Below, piece after piece: positions 49,976 to 59,940 of a stretch of 64,000 bases of DNA; the stretch's first letter is position 1, and every line of letters starts with the position of its first letter. Both the position numbers and the translations under genes were made by a program. The stretch is taken from positions 372,001 through 436,000 of the forward strand of contig NZ_VOUX01000033.1 of assembly GCF_008011855.1 (NCBI RefSeq), read 5' to 3'. Origin of the DNA: Serratia bockelmannii. GTDB taxonomy: Bacteria > Pseudomonadota > Gammaproteobacteria > Enterobacterales > Enterobacteriaceae. The notes below the pieces were generated by a model, which searched no databases, had not been told where the DNA came from, and saw only the letters and a list, made by a program, of their open reading frames with translations.

Positions 49976-50360
49976 AATTAAATTCCTTTCGTAGCTTTAT
50001 TATTTATTTGATGAATGATTAAGCCTGCGGGTGAAAATAAAGGTATAACACGGCATGAATAATTTTATTTCGGCACGCCTCGACAGATAAAATAATAATC
50101 CGCCAGACACCGTGCCCAGATAAAAAACGACGATAATTCGCTGTGCGCGCCGTGAAAATGCAGAATGAATAACTGCTCAGGATGGTGTGGGCGACAGCCT
50201 GCGCCAACGCGGTTTCATCACGTTGTTTTTACACTAAAACCCCACCTGCTTCACATTTCTCATCCGACCTGCCGCGGTTCGGCGGCAAAACTTCTACTGT
50301 TAAAACGTCATTCCTAATAACAACGTTGATTTTTACCTCTGCACGCCAAGGAGTTGTTTC
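49976..50360. other. 385-nt divergent intergenic region
   Basis: Separates the M20/MHS operon from the CstA-family gene. A+T-rich at both ends. No ORF with a ribosome site; the frames here look random. No CRP or other site clear enough to annotate. Confidence 0.5.
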
Positions 50361-52427
50361 ATGAAAAACATCAGGTCCGGATTTATCTGGCTGCTGGTGG
50401 CGTTGGTCGGCGCCTTCGCTTTCGCCATGCTGGCGCTCAGCCGTGGCGAGCACGTCAACGCCGTCTGGCTGGTGGTCGCCGCCGTCGCCTGCTACAGCAT
50501 CGCCTACCGCTTCTACAGCCGGTTCATTGCCGACAAGGTCTTTGAACTGGATGACCGTCGTCTGACCCCGGCAGAACGTCACAACGACGGCCTGGACTAC
50601 GTGCCCACCAACAAATGGGTGCTGTTCGGCCACCACTTCGCCGCCATCGCCGGTGCCGGGCCGCTGGTGGGGCCGATCCTGGCCGCGCAGATGGGCTTCC
50701 TGCCGGGAACCATCTGGATCCTGGTCGGCGTCATGCTGGCCGGCGCGGTGCAGGATTTCCTGGTGCTGTTCATCTCCACACGCCGCGACGGCCGTTCGCT
50801 GGGGGAAATGGCCAAGCAAGAGCTGGGCGCATTCGCCGGGGTGATCACCATGCTCGGCGCACTGGGGGTGATGATCATCATCCTGTCGGCGCTGGCGCTG
50901 GTGGTGGTAAAAGCGTTGGCCGACAGCCCGTGGGGGCTGTTCACCATCGCCGCCACCATCCCGATCGCCCTGTTCATGGGCATCTACATGCGCTTTATCC
51001 GGCCGGGCAAAATCGCTGAAATTTCGGTGATTGGCTTCGTGCTGATGCTGCTGGCGATCGTTTACGGCGGCAACGTGGCGCAAGATCCCTATTGGGGGCC
51101 GTTCTTCACGCTGCACGGTACCACCCTGACCTGGGTGCTGGTGATCTACGGCTTCGTCGCCTCGGTGCTGCCGGTGTGGCTGCTGCTGGCGCCGCGCGAT
51201 TACCTTTCCACCTTTATGAAAATCGGCGTCATCATCGGCCTGGCTATCGGCATCGTCTTCGCCATGCCGGAGATGAAAATGCCGGCGGTCTCGCGCTTCA
51301 TCGACGGCAGCGGCCCGGTGTTCGCCGGCGCCCTGTTCCCGTTCCTGTTCATCACCATCGCCTGCGGCGCCATTTCCGGCTTCCACGCGCTGGTCTCCAG
51401 CGGCACCACGCCCAAGCTGGTGGAACGCGAAAGCCACATTCGCTTTATTGGCTACGGTGCCATGCTGATGGAGTCTTTCGTCGCCATCATGGCGCTGATC
51501 TGTGCCTCGGTGCTGGATCCGGGCGTTTACTTCGCCATGAACTCGCCGGCGGCACTGATCGGCACCACGGTGGAAAATGCTTCGCAGGTGATCAACAGCT
51601 GGGGCTTTATCGTCACGCCGGAAACGCTGGCGCTGATCGCCAAAGAGGTGGGCGAGAACTCCATCCTGTCGCGCGCCGGCGGCGCCCCGACCTTCGCCGT
51701 GGGCATGGCGCACATCATCAGCGAGGTGTTCAACAGCCGGGCGATGATGGCCTTCTGGTACCACTTCGCCATTCTGTTCGAAGCGCTGTTCATCCTGACC
51801 GCCGTCGACGCCGGTACCCGCGCCTGTCGCTTTATGGTGCAGGATTTGGTGGGCGTGGCGGTACCGCAGTTGGCCAACAACCGCTCCTGGTTCGGCAACC
51901 TGGCGGGCACCACGGTGGCGGTGGCCGGTTGGGGTTTCTTCGTGTATCAGGGCGTGGTCGATCCGCTCGGCGGCATCAATACCCTGTGGCCGCTGTTCGG
52001 TATCGGCAACCAGATGCTGGCGTCGATGGCGCTAATCCTCGGCACCGTGGTGCTGTTCAAGATGAAAAAACAGCGCTACGCTTGGGTCACCATTTTACCG
52101 ACCGCCTGGCTGTTCGTGACCTCCATGACCGCCGGCTGGCAGAAGATCTTCCACGAGAAACCGAGCATCGGTTTCCTGGCGCAGGCGAAGAAATTCTCCA
52201 CCGGCATCGAGCAAGGCACGATCATTGCGCCGGCCAAGTCTTTGAAAGACATGGAAACCATCGTGTTCAGCAACCAGATCAACGCCGCGCTGTGCGGGTT
52301 CTTTATGCTGGTGGCGGTAACCATGATGATTGCCGCCTTCTTCGCGATCCGCCGGGCGCTGCGTTCCGAACAGCCGACGACGCACGAGGTCGGCGCCGCG
52401 CTGCGAGAGGAGACCGGCCGCGGCTAA
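50361..52427 (+). CDS. cstA: CstA/BtsT-family carbon starvation transporter
   Basis: 688 residues, about 16 transmembrane helices. Family core: HNDGLDYVPTNKWVLFGHHFAAIAGAGPLVGP (74-105), FISTRRDGRSLGEM, CGAISGFHALVSSGTTPKL, WPLFGIGNQMLASMAL. CstA and BtsT take up pyruvate (and possibly peptides) by proton symport. The C-terminus lacks the KETPY-type tail of E. coli CstA and BtsT, so the symbol is by family rather than strict orthology. AAGGAG ribosome site; own terminator. Confidence 0.88.
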   Translation: MKNIRSGFIWLLVALVGAFAFAMLALSRGEHVNAVWLVVAAVACYSIAYRFYSRFIADKVFELDDRRLTPAERHNDGLDYVPTNKWVLFGHHFAAIAGAGPLVGPILAAQMGFLPGTIWILVGVMLAGAVQDFLVLFISTRRDGRSLGEMAKQELGAFAGVITMLGALGVMIIILSALALVVVKALADSPWGLFTIAATIPIALFMGIYMRFIRPGKIAEISVIGFVLMLLAIVYGGNVAQDPYWGPFFTLHGTTLTWVLVIYGFVASVLPVWLLLAPRDYLSTFMKIGVIIGLAIGIVFAMPEMKMPAVSRFIDGSGPVFAGALFPFLFITIACGAISGFHALVSSGTTPKLVERESHIRFIGYGAMLMESFVAIMALICASVLDPGVYFAMNSPAALIGTTVENASQVINSWGFIVTPETLALIAKEVGENSILSRAGGAPTFAVGMAHIISEVFNSRAMMAFWYHFAILFEALFILTAVDAGTRACRFMVQDLVGVAVPQLANNRSWFGNLAGTTVAVAGWGFFVYQGVVDPLGGINTLWPLFGIGNQMLASMALILGTVVLFKMKKQRYAWVTILPTAWLFVTSMTAGWQKIFHEKPSIGFLAQAKKFSTGIEQGTIIAPAKSLKDMETIVFSNQINAALCGFFMLVAVTMMIAAFFAIRRALRSEQPTTHEVGAALREETGRG

Positions 52428-52447
52428 GCGAACCGAGCATCAAGCAA

Positions 52448-52468
52448 GGGCGCCGCGGCGCCCTTTTT
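52448..52468. terminator. Terminator between cstA and fsaA
   Basis: GGGCGCC/GGCGCCC with a tight loop, then TTTTT rightward. fsaA converges from the right and may share it. Confidence 0.8.
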
Positions 52469-52475
52469 ACTGGTT

Positions 52476-53141
52476 TTAGCCTAACAGCGTTGAGCCGAAC
52501 GCCCCCTGCCAATCCTGCTCGAACTTCTCGACCGCGGCCTGCACCGCCGGCGCACTGAGGAACTGCTCCGCCACATCCACCGGCAGCGTGATGGCCTGGC
52601 AGCCCGCCAGCAGGCATTCCAGCGCCTGGCGCGGTGTTTTGAAGCTGGCGGCCAGCACCTGCGCCGACGGCGCGTGCAGGCTCAGCAGCTGCTGCAGCTC
52701 GTGCACCATTTCAATACCGTCGCCGCCCTGCGCGTCAACCCGATTGACGTAAGGCGCCACATATTCCGCCCCGGCCAAGGCGGCCAACAGCCCCTGCCCG
52801 GCACCGTACACCGCGGTGCCCAGCGTCGGGATGGACATCGTTTTAAGCTTCTTGATCGCCGCCAATCCCTCCGCGGTTGCCGGGATCTTCACCACCAGCC
52901 CCGGTACCCGCTGGCTGAGCAGCGACGCCTCCGCCACCATGCGCTCCGCATCGGCCGCCATCACCTGCGCGAATAGCTTGCCGGTGCCGCCAAGGGCGTC
53001 GCGCAGCGCAGGCAGCACTTCCCAGATCGGCTTGCCTTCCTTCGCCACGATGCTCGGGTTGGTGGTGACGCCGTGCAGCGGCAGAATGCGCGCCAGGCGT
53101 TTTACCGCGGTCACATCGGCGGTATCGAGATAAAGCTCCAT
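52476..53141 (-). CDS. fsaA: Fructose-6-phosphate aldolase
   Basis: 221 residues from the ATG at 53141, chosen for the AGGAG site; an in-frame start at 53159 lacks one. Transaldolase-family class I aldolase; Schiff-base Lys85 in [10 protein letters not shown], same number as in E. coli FSA. Cleaves fructose 6-phosphate to dihydroxyacetone and glyceraldehyde 3-phosphate in vitro; the physiological substrate is unclear. Divergent from pflE-ybiW with a 149-nt gap; in E. coli the three genes are also neighbours. Confidence 0.93.
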   Translation of the reverse strand: MELYLDTADVTAVKRLARILPLHGVTTNPSIVAKEGKPIWEVLPALRDALGGTGKLFAQVMAADAERMVAEASLLSQRVPGLVVKIPATAEGLAAIKKLKTMSIPTLGTAVYGAGQGLLAALAGAEYVAPYVNRVDAQGGDGIEMVHELQQLLSLHAPSAQVLAASFKTPRQALECLLAGCQAITLPVDVAEQFLSAPAVQAAVEKFEQDWQGAFGSTLLG

Positions 53142-53214
53142 CACGGACTCCTGTGTCATGTTCTGTGGGCGGATTCAAACTCTGATCATCATAGGGCAAA
53201 AACCCCGTCAACTT

Positions 53215-53256
53215 TTGATCAAAATCAATTCAACTTTCATTCGAAAGATCTTTAAT
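53215..53256 (+). promoter_or_regulatory. FNR site and -10 of the pflE-ybiW operon
   Basis: TTGATCAAAATCAA (53215-53228) is an exact FNR consensus, TTGAT-N4-ATCAA. A -10 TTTAAT lies at 53251-53256, predicting a start near 53263 and placing the FNR site centre at about -41.5, the class II activator position. The ATG is at 53291. Confidence 0.85.
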
Positions 53257-53290
53257 GGCGAAAGATTCAGCAACGCCAAACGGGTGATTC

Positions 53291-54190
53291 ATGTTCTTCA
53301 ATCTGCAGCGCTACTCGACCCATGATGGCCCCGGCATCCGCAGCGTGGTCTTTTTAAAAGGGTGCCCGCTGAGCTGCCGCTGGTGTCAGAACCCGGAAAG
53401 CCGCTCGCGCCACGCGGATCTGCTGTTTGACGAGCGCCTGTGTCTGAGCGGCTGTACGCTGTGCACCGAGCGCTGCCCACAAGGCCTGCTACGTGACGAG
53501 GGCGCACTGACGCTGCGGCGCGACGTCATCAGCGCAGACGACTACGCGGCGCTGGCCGCCGCCTGCCCAACCGGCGCGCTCAGCCTGTGCGGCAGCGTGG
53601 TCAACCCCGACGATATCATGGCCGAGGTGATGCGGGATAAGCCTTTCTACCTGCGCAGCGGCGGCGGTTTAACGCTGTCCGGCGGCGAACCCTTTATGCA
53701 GCCGGAAGTCGCGGCGGAGCTGCTGCGGCGCGGTCGCGAAGCCGGCATCCACACCGCCGTCGAATCCTGTCTGCACGTGCCGTGGCATTACATCGCCCCT
53801 TCGTTGCCCTGGCTGGATCTGCTGTTGGCCGATCTCAAACACACCGATGAAGCGCGTTTCAAAACCTGGACCGGCGGCTCGGCCCGCCGGGTGATGAACA
53901 ATTTTCGCCGGCTGGCGGCGCACGGCGTGCCAATGACCGTGCGCGTACCGCTGATCCCCGATTTCAATGCCGATCGCCACTCTGTCCGCGCGATTGTCGA
54001 CTTCGCCGCCGACGAGATCGGCGTATCGGAGATCCACTTTCTGCCGTACCACACGCTGGGCATCAACAAGTATCACCTGCTCGGCGAACCCTACCGCGCC
54101 GCCCGCACACCGCTGGACGCGCCCGATCTGCTGGCCTTCGCCGAAACGTACGCCGGCGCCAAAGGCCTGACCGCCATTTTGCGAGGATAA
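53291..54190 (+). CDS. pflE: Glycyl radical enzyme activating enzyme (PflE/YbiY)
   Basis: 299 residues. Radical SAM enzyme: GCPLSCRWC gives the cluster ligands Cys25, Cys29, Cys32. An inserted ferredoxin-like region (about 50-100) has Cys51, Cys55, Cys58, Cys62 and further Cys at 92 and 100. [10 protein letters not shown] is the SAM-binding GGE motif. It creates the glycyl radical on its partner; the adjacent ybiW starts 5 nt later and is the obvious target. Oxygen-sensitive, matching the FNR site upstream. Confidence 0.92.
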   Translation: MFFNLQRYSTHDGPGIRSVVFLKGCPLSCRWCQNPESRSRHADLLFDERLCLSGCTLCTERCPQGLLRDEGALTLRRDVISADDYAALAAACPTGALSLCGSVVNPDDIMAEVMRDKPFYLRSGGGLTLSGGEPFMQPEVAAELLRRGREAGIHTAVESCLHVPWHYIAPSLPWLDLLLADLKHTDEARFKTWTGGSARRVMNNFRRLAAHGVPMTVRVPLIPDFNADRHSVRAIVDFAADEIGVSEIHFLPYHTLGINKYHLLGEPYRAARTPLDAPDLLAFAETYAGAKGLTAILRG

Positions 54191-54194
54191 CGCC

Positions 54195-56627
54195 ATGACC
54201 ACATTGGATTTGACCACCCTCAGCGCCCGTATTCAGGCGCATAAGAATGCGCTGATCCACATCGTCAAACCGCCGGTGTGCACCGAACGCGCGCAGCACT
54301 ATACCGAGGCCTATCAGCAGCATCAGGATCGGCCGCTGCCGGTGCGCCGTGCGCTGGCGCTGGCCAACCACCTGGCGAAGCGCAGCATCTGGATCGCCAA
54401 CGACGAGCTGATCGTCGGCAACCAGGCCAGCGAGCTGCGCGCCGCGCCGATCTTCCCCGAATACACCGTCGGCTGGATAGAAAACGAGATAGACCAGTTG
54501 GCAGACCGGCCGGGCGCCGGCTTCTCGGTCAGCGAAGAGAATAAGGCGATTTTGCACCGTCTGTGCCCCTGGTGGCGCGGCCAAACGGTGCAGGATCGCT
54601 GCTACGGCATGTTCACCGACGAACAAAAGGCGCTGCTGGCCACCGGCATCATCAAGGCCGAGGGCAACATGACCTCCGGCGACGCCCATCTGGCGGTCAA
54701 CTTCCCGCTGCTACTGGAACAAGGCCTCGACGGCCTGCGCGAAAAAGTGAACGCGCGCCGCAGCCGCCTGCGCCTGACCGAGTGGGAAGATCTGCACAAA
54801 GCGCAGTTTCTCAACGCTATCGATATCGTGCTGACGTCGCTGAGTGAGCACATCCTACGCTTCGCACGCCTGGCGCGCGATATGGCGCAACGCGAAACCC
54901 GCGACTGGCGTCGCACCGAGCTGCTGGCTATCGCAGACAACTGCGACCTGATCGCCCATCGCCCGCCGCAAACCTTCTGGCAGGCGCTGCAACTGTGCTA
55001 TTTCATCCAGCTGACGTTGCAGATCGAATCCAACGGCCATTCGGTTTCCTTCGGTCGCCTCGACCAATATCTTTATCCCTGGTATCGGCGCGACGTGGAG
55101 CTGGAGCAAAACCTGGCGCGGGAAGACGCCATCGAGCTGCTGCACAGCTGCTGGCTGAAGCTGCTGGAGATCAACAAGATCCGCTCCGGCTCGCACTCCA
55201 AGGCCTCCGCCGGCAGCCCGCTGTACCAAAACGTCACCATCGGCGGGCAAAAACGGGTCGATGGGCGGCCGTGTGACGCGGTCAATCCGCTGTCCTACGC
55301 CATTCTCGAATCCTGCGGCCGCCTGCGTTCCACCCAGCCCAACCTCAGCGTGCGTTACCACGCCGGGATGAGCGCCGATTTCCTCGACGCCTGCGTACAG
55401 GTGATCCGCTGCGGCTTCGGCATGCCGGCATTCAATAACGACGAAATCGTCATTCCCGAGTTCATCAAGCTGGGGGTCGAGCCGCAGGACGCTTACGACT
55501 ACGCAGCCATCGGCTGTATCGAGACCGCCGTCGGCGGCAAATGGGGTTATCGCTGCACCGGCATGAGCTTCATCAACTTCGCCCGCGTGCTGCTGGCGGC
55601 GCTGGAACAAGGCCGCGACGCCACCTCCGGGCAGATCTTCCTGCCGCAGGAACAGGCGCTGTCCAAAGGAAACTTCGCCGATTTCGAACAGGTCTTAACC
55701 GCCTGGGATCGGCAAATTCGCTACTACACGCGCAAGTCGATCGAGATCGAGTGCGTGGTGGACAGCGTGCTGGAGGAGAACGCCCACGATATCCTCTGCT
55801 CCGCGCTGGTGGATGACTGCATTGAACGCGGCAAAAGCATCAAGCAAGGCGGCGCCAAATACGACTGGGTTTCCGGCCTGCAGGTCGGCATCGCCAACCT
55901 GGGCAACAGCCTGGCGGCGGTGCGCAAACTGGTGTTCGACCAAGGGGCGATCGGCCAGCAGCAGCTGGCGGCCGCGCTGGCCGAAGACTTCGCCGGACTG
56001 AATGGCGAACAGCTGCGTCAGCGGCTGCTCAACGCCGCGCCCAAATACGGCAACGATGTGGACGAGGTCGATCGGCTGCTGGTGCGCGCCTACCAAACCT
56101 ACATCGAAGAACTGAAACAGTACCGCAACACCCGCTTCGGCCGCGGGCCGATCGGCGGCGGCTACTACGCCGGCACCTCGTCGATTTCGGCCAACGTGCC
56201 CTTCGGCGCCGCCACCCTGGCCACGCCGGATGGGCGCAAGGCGCACCAGCCTCTGGCGGAAGGCGCCAGCCCGGCGTCCGGCACCGACCACCTGGGGCCA
56301 ACGGCGGTGTTCAATTCGCTCGCCAAGTTGCCAACCGAGGCGATCCTTGGCGGCGTGCTGCTCAATCAGAAGCTGAATCCGGCGACGCTGGACAACCCGC
56401 GCGATCGGGAAAAGCTGATGCTGATGTTGCGCACCTTCTTCGAGAGCTATCGCGGTTGGCATGTGCAGTACAACATCGTGTCGCGCGAAACGCTGCTGGC
56501 GGCGAAGCAACACCCTGACCAATATCGTGATTTAGTGGTTCGCGTAGCTGGCTATTCCGCTTTCTTTACCGCATTATCCCCTGAGGCGCAGGATGATATT
56601 ATTGCGCGCACAGAACATACTCTTTAA
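54195..56627 (+). CDS. ybiW: Glycyl radical enzyme YbiW (PflF)
   Basis: 810 residues, the same length as E. coli YbiW. Glycyl radical Gly786 in RVAGYSAFF; active-site Cys441 and Glu443 in IGCIETAVGG, the single-Cys GC(I/V)E pattern of dehydratase/lyase-type members, not the Cys-Cys of pyruvate formate-lyase. So it is probably not a PFL; the substrate is unknown. Operon with its activase pflE, FNR-controlled, divergent from fsaA. The next gene starts 50 nt later with its own ribosome site. Confidence 0.93.
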   Translation: MTTLDLTTLSARIQAHKNALIHIVKPPVCTERAQHYTEAYQQHQDRPLPVRRALALANHLAKRSIWIANDELIVGNQASELRAAPIFPEYTVGWIENEIDQLADRPGAGFSVSEENKAILHRLCPWWRGQTVQDRCYGMFTDEQKALLATGIIKAEGNMTSGDAHLAVNFPLLLEQGLDGLREKVNARRSRLRLTEWEDLHKAQFLNAIDIVLTSLSEHILRFARLARDMAQRETRDWRRTELLAIADNCDLIAHRPPQTFWQALQLCYFIQLTLQIESNGHSVSFGRLDQYLYPWYRRDVELEQNLAREDAIELLHSCWLKLLEINKIRSGSHSKASAGSPLYQNVTIGGQKRVDGRPCDAVNPLSYAILESCGRLRSTQPNLSVRYHAGMSADFLDACVQVIRCGFGMPAFNNDEIVIPEFIKLGVEPQDAYDYAAIGCIETAVGGKWGYRCTGMSFINFARVLLAALEQGRDATSGQIFLPQEQALSKGNFADFEQVLTAWDRQIRYYTRKSIEIECVVDSVLEENAHDILCSALVDDCIERGKSIKQGGAKYDWVSGLQVGIANLGNSLAAVRKLVFDQGAIGQQQLAAALAEDFAGLNGEQLRQRLLNAAPKYGNDVDEVDRLLVRAYQTYIEELKQYRNTRFGRGPIGGGYYAGTSSISANVPFGAATLATPDGRKAHQPLAEGASPASGTDHLGPTAVFNSLAKLPTEAILGGVLLNQKLNPATLDNPRDREKLMLMLRTFFESYRGWHVQYNIVSRETLLAAKQHPDQYRDLVVRVAGYSAFFTALSPEAQDDIIARTEHTL

Positions 56628-56677
56628 ACCTTTGACTCTTAGCGGCCGCGCCTTGGCGGCCGCATCATCAGGCCGAT

Positions 56678-57424
56678 ATGAATTTACGACAACAGACCAT
56701 ATTGCAGTTGGTTAACGATCGCCGGCGGATCAGCGTCAATGAGCTGGCGCGGGCCTCGGGCGTATCGGAAGTCACCATCCGGCAGGATCTCAACCTGCTG
56801 GAAAAACGCAGTTATTTGAAGCGAGTACACGGTTCCGCCGTGGCGTTGGAAAGCGACGACGTCGACGCTCGCATGATGTCCAATTTCACCCTCAAACAAC
56901 GATTGGCACAGTACGCCGCGGCGCAGGTCAACGACGGTGAGACGATCTTCATCGAGAGCGGCAGCGCCAACGCCCTGCTGGCGCGCTACATCGCCGAACG
57001 CAAGCGTATTACGCTGATCACCGTCAGCCACTATATCGCCAACCTGCTGAAAGAAACCGACTGCGACGTGATTGTCCTCGGCGGCATGTATCAGAAGAAA
57101 AGCGAGACCGTGGTCGGCCCGCTCACACGGCTGTGCATTCAGCAGGTGCATTTCAACAAGGCGTTTATCGGCATTGACGGCTTTCAGGCCGAAACCGGCT
57201 TTACCGGCCGCGACATGATGCGCGCCGACGTGGTCAGCGCGGTGCTGGCCAAGGGCGTGGAGAATATCGTGCTGACGGACTCCAGCAAATTCGGCCAGAT
57301 CCAACCCAACCCGCTGGCGCAGCCGGGGCAAATCAGCCGAGTGATCACCGATTCACGCCTGGCGCTGGAGTATCAGCATCAGCTGAAACGCCAGGGCGTA
57401 CAGGTGGAGCTGGTCAACGAATAA
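56678..57424 (+). CDS. yciT: DeoR/GlpR-family transcriptional regulator YciT
   Basis: 248 residues. Winged helix-turn-helix ([35 protein letters not shown]), then a phosphosugar-sensing DeoRC domain ([40 protein letters not shown]). E. coli YciT lies next to osmB as here and responds to osmotic stress. It follows ybiW by 50 nt and could be partly read from that operon. Confidence 0.9.
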   Translation: MNLRQQTILQLVNDRRRISVNELARASGVSEVTIRQDLNLLEKRSYLKRVHGSAVALESDDVDARMMSNFTLKQRLAQYAAAQVNDGETIFIESGSANALLARYIAERKRITLITVSHYIANLLKETDCDVIVLGGMYQKKSETVVGPLTRLCIQQVHFNKAFIGIDGFQAETGFTGRDMMRADVVSAVLAKGVENIVLTDSSKFGQIQPNPLAQPGQISRVITDSRLALEYQHQLKRQGVQVELVNE

Positions 57425-57532
57425 CGCGGGCCGCCACCGCACCTCTCGCGTCGCGCGGGCCACGCCGCGCGCCGTTTCCCTTGTGCAACGGGATTTTAAG
57501 ACTATTTACCTGTTTATCCTTTCAGAGAAACC

Positions 57533-57664
57533 TATACTCAGTTTCGGTCACTTTTGGGCCGTAACCTGCTAATTATTCGGCCGTTAACAAAAAGTGCCAT
57601 TTTTTATATCGATACTGTACGGGAATCAACAGCAGGCCTGATTTATGGTTAGCGCCTATACTTA
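57533..57664 (+). promoter_or_regulatory. Two sigma-S-like -10 elements upstream of osmB
   Basis: CCTATACTCA at 57531-57540 and CCTATACTTA at 57655-57664 both carry CTATACT, the extended -10 preferred by sigma-S; neither has a good -35. The second is about 40 nt before the osmB ATG. E. coli osmB also has two promoters, the proximal one sigma-S-dependent and osmotically induced. Confidence 0.6.
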
Positions 57665-57704
57665 GAGGGCACTTCCATATAGCCAATGCTAAGGAGAAGT
57701 CATT

Positions 57705-57923
57705 ATGATGATTATCAATAAACGTTTCGCCACCGCCGCTCTGGCTCTGACTCTGGCATTTTCACTGAGCGCCTGTTCCAACATGTCCAAACGCGATCGC
57801 AACACCGCTATCGGCGCCGGCGCCGGTGCAGTCGGCGGCGCAGTGCTGACAGACGGCAGCGCGTTGGGCACGCTGGGTGGGGCTGCGGTAGGGGGCATCA
57901 TCGGTCACCAGGTTGGCAAATAA
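57705..57923 (+). CDS. osmB: Osmotically inducible lipoprotein OsmB
   Basis: 72 residues. Signal peptide and lipobox LSAC (Cys24), then a glycine-zipper domain (AIGAGAGAVGGAVLTDGSALGTLGGAAVGGIIGHQVG). Outer-membrane lipoprotein of the general stress and osmotic response. AAGGAG ribosome site; the second ATG at 57708 is an equal alternative. Confidence 0.95.
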   Translation: MMIINKRFATAALALTLAFSLSACSNMSKRDRNTAIGAGAGAVGGAVLTDGSALGTLGGAAVGGIIGHQVGK

Positions 57924-57956
57924 CCTTTCCGATGTTCCTCTGCCGACAGGCGGGCA

Positions 57957-57974
57957 AAAGCGCCGAGGCGCTTT
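57957..57974 (+). terminator. Hairpin after osmB
   Basis: AAAGCGC/GCGCTTT stem, loop CGAG, no long T-run; 34 nt after the stop. Confidence 0.45.
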
Positions 57975-58074
57975 GACGTATTAACCAGAATAACGATGAT
58001 TTCAGGTCTGCTTTACTTTAAGTCTATGGTTCTTTCGCCGTTAACGGGCTAACTCCCGGCAGCAACAGCCTCAA

Positions 58075-58105
58075 GCCATGCCGCAGCATTGCACTGCGGC
58101 ATGGC
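58075..58105. terminator. 12-bp hairpin downstream of yciH
   Basis: GCCATGCCGCAG/CTGCGGCATGGC, 7-base loop, no T-run on either side. It lies 9 nt past the yciH stop; may stabilise the 3' end of the pyrF-yciH mRNA. Confidence 0.45.
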
Positions 58106-58113
58106 GATTCGCC

Positions 58114-58440
58114 TCAACCGCCCGCCAGTTTGACCTTCATGCCTTTGGCTTCCAGTAGCTGTTTGAGCAGATCGCGTTTATCGCCCTGGATCTCGATGAT
58201 CCCGTCTTTCACCGAACCGCCGCAGCCGCATTTCTTTTTCAGTTCGGCCGCCAGTTTGTCGAGCGCAGCGTCATCCAGATCGACGCCGGTAATCAGGCAC
58301 ACGCCCTTCCCCTTGCGGCCGCTAGTCTGACGCTGGATGCGCACGATGCCGTCGCCCTTGGCGCGTTGCGGTTTAACGTCTTCCTGCTTGATGCGGCCGG
58401 TGTCCGTGGAATACACCAGGCGGCTGTTATCGTCATTCAT
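58114..58440 (-). CDS. yciH: YciH, SUI1/eIF1-like protein
   Basis: 108 residues from the ATG at 58440 (the frame is open to 58521 inside pyrF). SUI1 domain: VRIQRQTSGRKGKGVCLITGVDL, then KKKCGCGGSVKDGIIEIQGD (the CGCGG loop is typical). Homologous to eukaryotic initiation factor 1; in E. coli it can influence start-codon fidelity in vitro. Ten nucleotides after pyrF on the same strand. Confidence 0.94.
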   Translation of the reverse strand: MNDDNSRLVYSTDTGRIKQEDVKPQRAKGDGIVRIQRQTSGRKGKGVCLITGVDLDDAALDKLAAELKKKCGCGGSVKDGIIEIQGDKRDLLKQLLEAKGMKVKLAGG

Positions 58441-58450
58441 CGGCGGTTCC

Positions 58451-59179
58451 TCAGGCCAAAGAGGCGCGGATCGCGCGCAGCGTCGCGGCCGGATCCGCAG
58501 ATTGGGTGATCGGACGCCCAATCACCATGTAGTCCACGCCAGCGGCCTGCGCCTGCACCGGCGTCATAATGCGGCGCTGATCGCCCGCCGCGCTGCCTTC
58601 AGGGCGGATCCCCGGCGTCACCAGCTGGAAAGCCTGCCCGCAGGCGGCCTTCAGGCGCTGCGCTTCATGAGCCGAACACACCACGCCGTCCAGCCCGCAG
58701 TCGTGGGTCAGGCGCGCCAGGCGCTCGGCGTGTTCCGCCGGGCTGGCTTCGATACCAATGCCGCGCAGGTCTTCCGCTTCCATACTGGTGAGCACCGTCA
58801 CGGCGATCAGCAGCGGCGCATCCGCCCCGAATGACGCCAGCGCTTCTTTAGCGGCGGTCATCATGCGCGCGCCGCCGCTGGCGTGGACGTTGACCATCCA
58901 AACGCCCAGCTCGGCCGCCGCCGCGACCGCATGCGCGGTGGTATTGGGAATATCGTGGAATTTCAGGTCAAGAAATACGTCGAAGCCACGCCCGTGCAGA
59001 TCGCGCACCAGCTGCGGCCCGAACAGCGTGAACATTTCTTTGCCCACTTTCAGCCGGCAGTCTTGCGGATCGATACGGTCGGCGAACGCCAGCGCGGCAT
59101 TCTTATCGGCGTAATCTAACGCCACAACGATTGGAGATGATTTTAAGTCATTGTTATTAGCGTTATTTTCAGACTTCAT
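58451..59179 (-). CDS. pyrF: Orotidine 5'-phosphate decarboxylase
   Basis: 242 residues from the ATG at 59179; an upstream in-frame ATG (59206) would give 251. Makes UMP, the last step of de novo pyrimidine synthesis. Motifs: VVALDY, KVGKEMF, catalytic [16 protein letters not shown] and VIGRPIT. The N-terminus is Asn/Ser rich, as in other enterobacteria. In E. coli lapAB lies directly upstream; here two rightward small genes are inserted. Confidence 0.95.
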   Translation of the reverse strand: MKSENNANNNDLKSSPIVVALDYADKNAALAFADRIDPQDCRLKVGKEMFTLFGPQLVRDLHGRGFDVFLDLKFHDIPNTTAHAVAAAAELGVWMVNVHASGGARMMTAAKEALASFGADAPLLIAVTVLTSMEAEDLRGIGIEASPAEHAERLARLTHDCGLDGVVCSAHEAQRLKAACGQAFQLVTPGIRPEGSAAGDQRRIMTPVQAQAAGVDYMVIGRPITQSADPAATLRAIRASLA

Positions 59180-59508
59180 TTCTTCTACCTTCTGTAAAAT
59201 AGACATAATCAGGGACTCACCCGCGAAACTGACCGCCGCATTCTACATGCCGGGGGCCAGAAATCCCAGCCGCAGCGCGCACCGGCGCTCTGTCATGTTA
59301 CCTCTCACCTTTGTCATGGCGCGTCAACGAAAGCGCGTCAGCAATAAACCACGCAGCGTAAAACGCCGTAAAGATGCGTAAATTGTTAATCAGATATTTT
59401 GAATGACTTACTCAGCATTATCAGATTTTCAATTGGTACAGATGCTTTATTATTCACCACATCGGAAGCGAACGGCTTCCTTCCTTAATAAACAGACTGG
59501 AGTCACCT
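59180..59508. other. 329-nt intergenic region between pyrF and the BhsA-like gene
   Basis: Carries the leftward pyrF promoter and the rightward promoter of the next gene (a TATTAT -10 near 59449 is plausible). A very basic 28-codon frame at 59295-59381 (ending RSVKRRKDA) has no ribosome site and is not called. Confidence 0.4.
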
Positions 59509-59769
59509 ATGAAAACCATCAAATATTTTGCGGCCGCTGCCGCTATCGCACTGACCTCTTTCGCCACCTTCGCGGCTGAACCGATCAGCAGCCAGCAGGC
59601 CGATAGCCTGACTGCCACCGGCGTCGTTTCCGCAGGCCACGCGACCACCCTCAGCAGCCTGGAGAAAAAGCTGGCCGCTAAAGCGGATGCCCAGGGCGCC
59701 AGCAGCTACCGCATCATCTCCGCCGGTGGTAACAACATGCTGAGCGGCACCGCGGTCATCTACAAATAA
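59509..59769 (+). CDS. DUF1471 (YhcN/BhsA family) periplasmic stress protein
   Basis: 86 residues. Signal peptide MKTIKYFAAAAAIALTSFATFA-AE. DUF1471 core: TATGVVSAGHATTLSSLEKKLAAKADAQGASSYRIISAGGNNMLSGTAVIY. E. coli relatives (BhsA, YhcN, McbA, YdgH) are small exported proteins tied to stress and biofilm. GGAG ribosome site; own terminator. Rightward between two leftward operons. Confidence 0.9.
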   Translation: MKTIKYFAAAAAIALTSFATFAAEPISSQQADSLTATGVVSAGHATTLSSLEKKLAAKADAQGASSYRIISAGGNNMLSGTAVIYK

Positions 59770-59779
59770 TGTTTCCGTA

Positions 59780-59803
59780 CAGGGCCCGCTCGCTCGGGCC
59801 CTG
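59780..59803 (+). terminator. Terminator after the DUF1471 gene
   Basis: CAGGGCCCG/CGGGCCCTG stem, 6-base loop, then CCTCTGTTT. Confidence 0.65.
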
Positions 59804-59940
59804 CCTCTGTTTCCCGCCTGAAAAAACCGCATCTTGCTCGCCTTACACTGTTACAAAAATATTAAATTTTTATTACACACTAGACACCCGATCGCCAGTG
59901 GCTTAGCTTGAAGGCATCTTCCTGCAGAAAGGCTTTCAAA

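Noticed and set aside
50229-52558. Long open frames (511 and 488 codons) on the opposite strand and in another frame of the cstA gene
   Set aside because: Low-complexity His/Asp/Gly/Arg products typical of shadow frames in GC-rich coding DNA; cstA itself is clearly the gene.
59295-59381. 28-codon very basic peptide frame upstream of the DUF1471 gene
   Set aside because: No ribosome binding site before either ATG and no family recognised.
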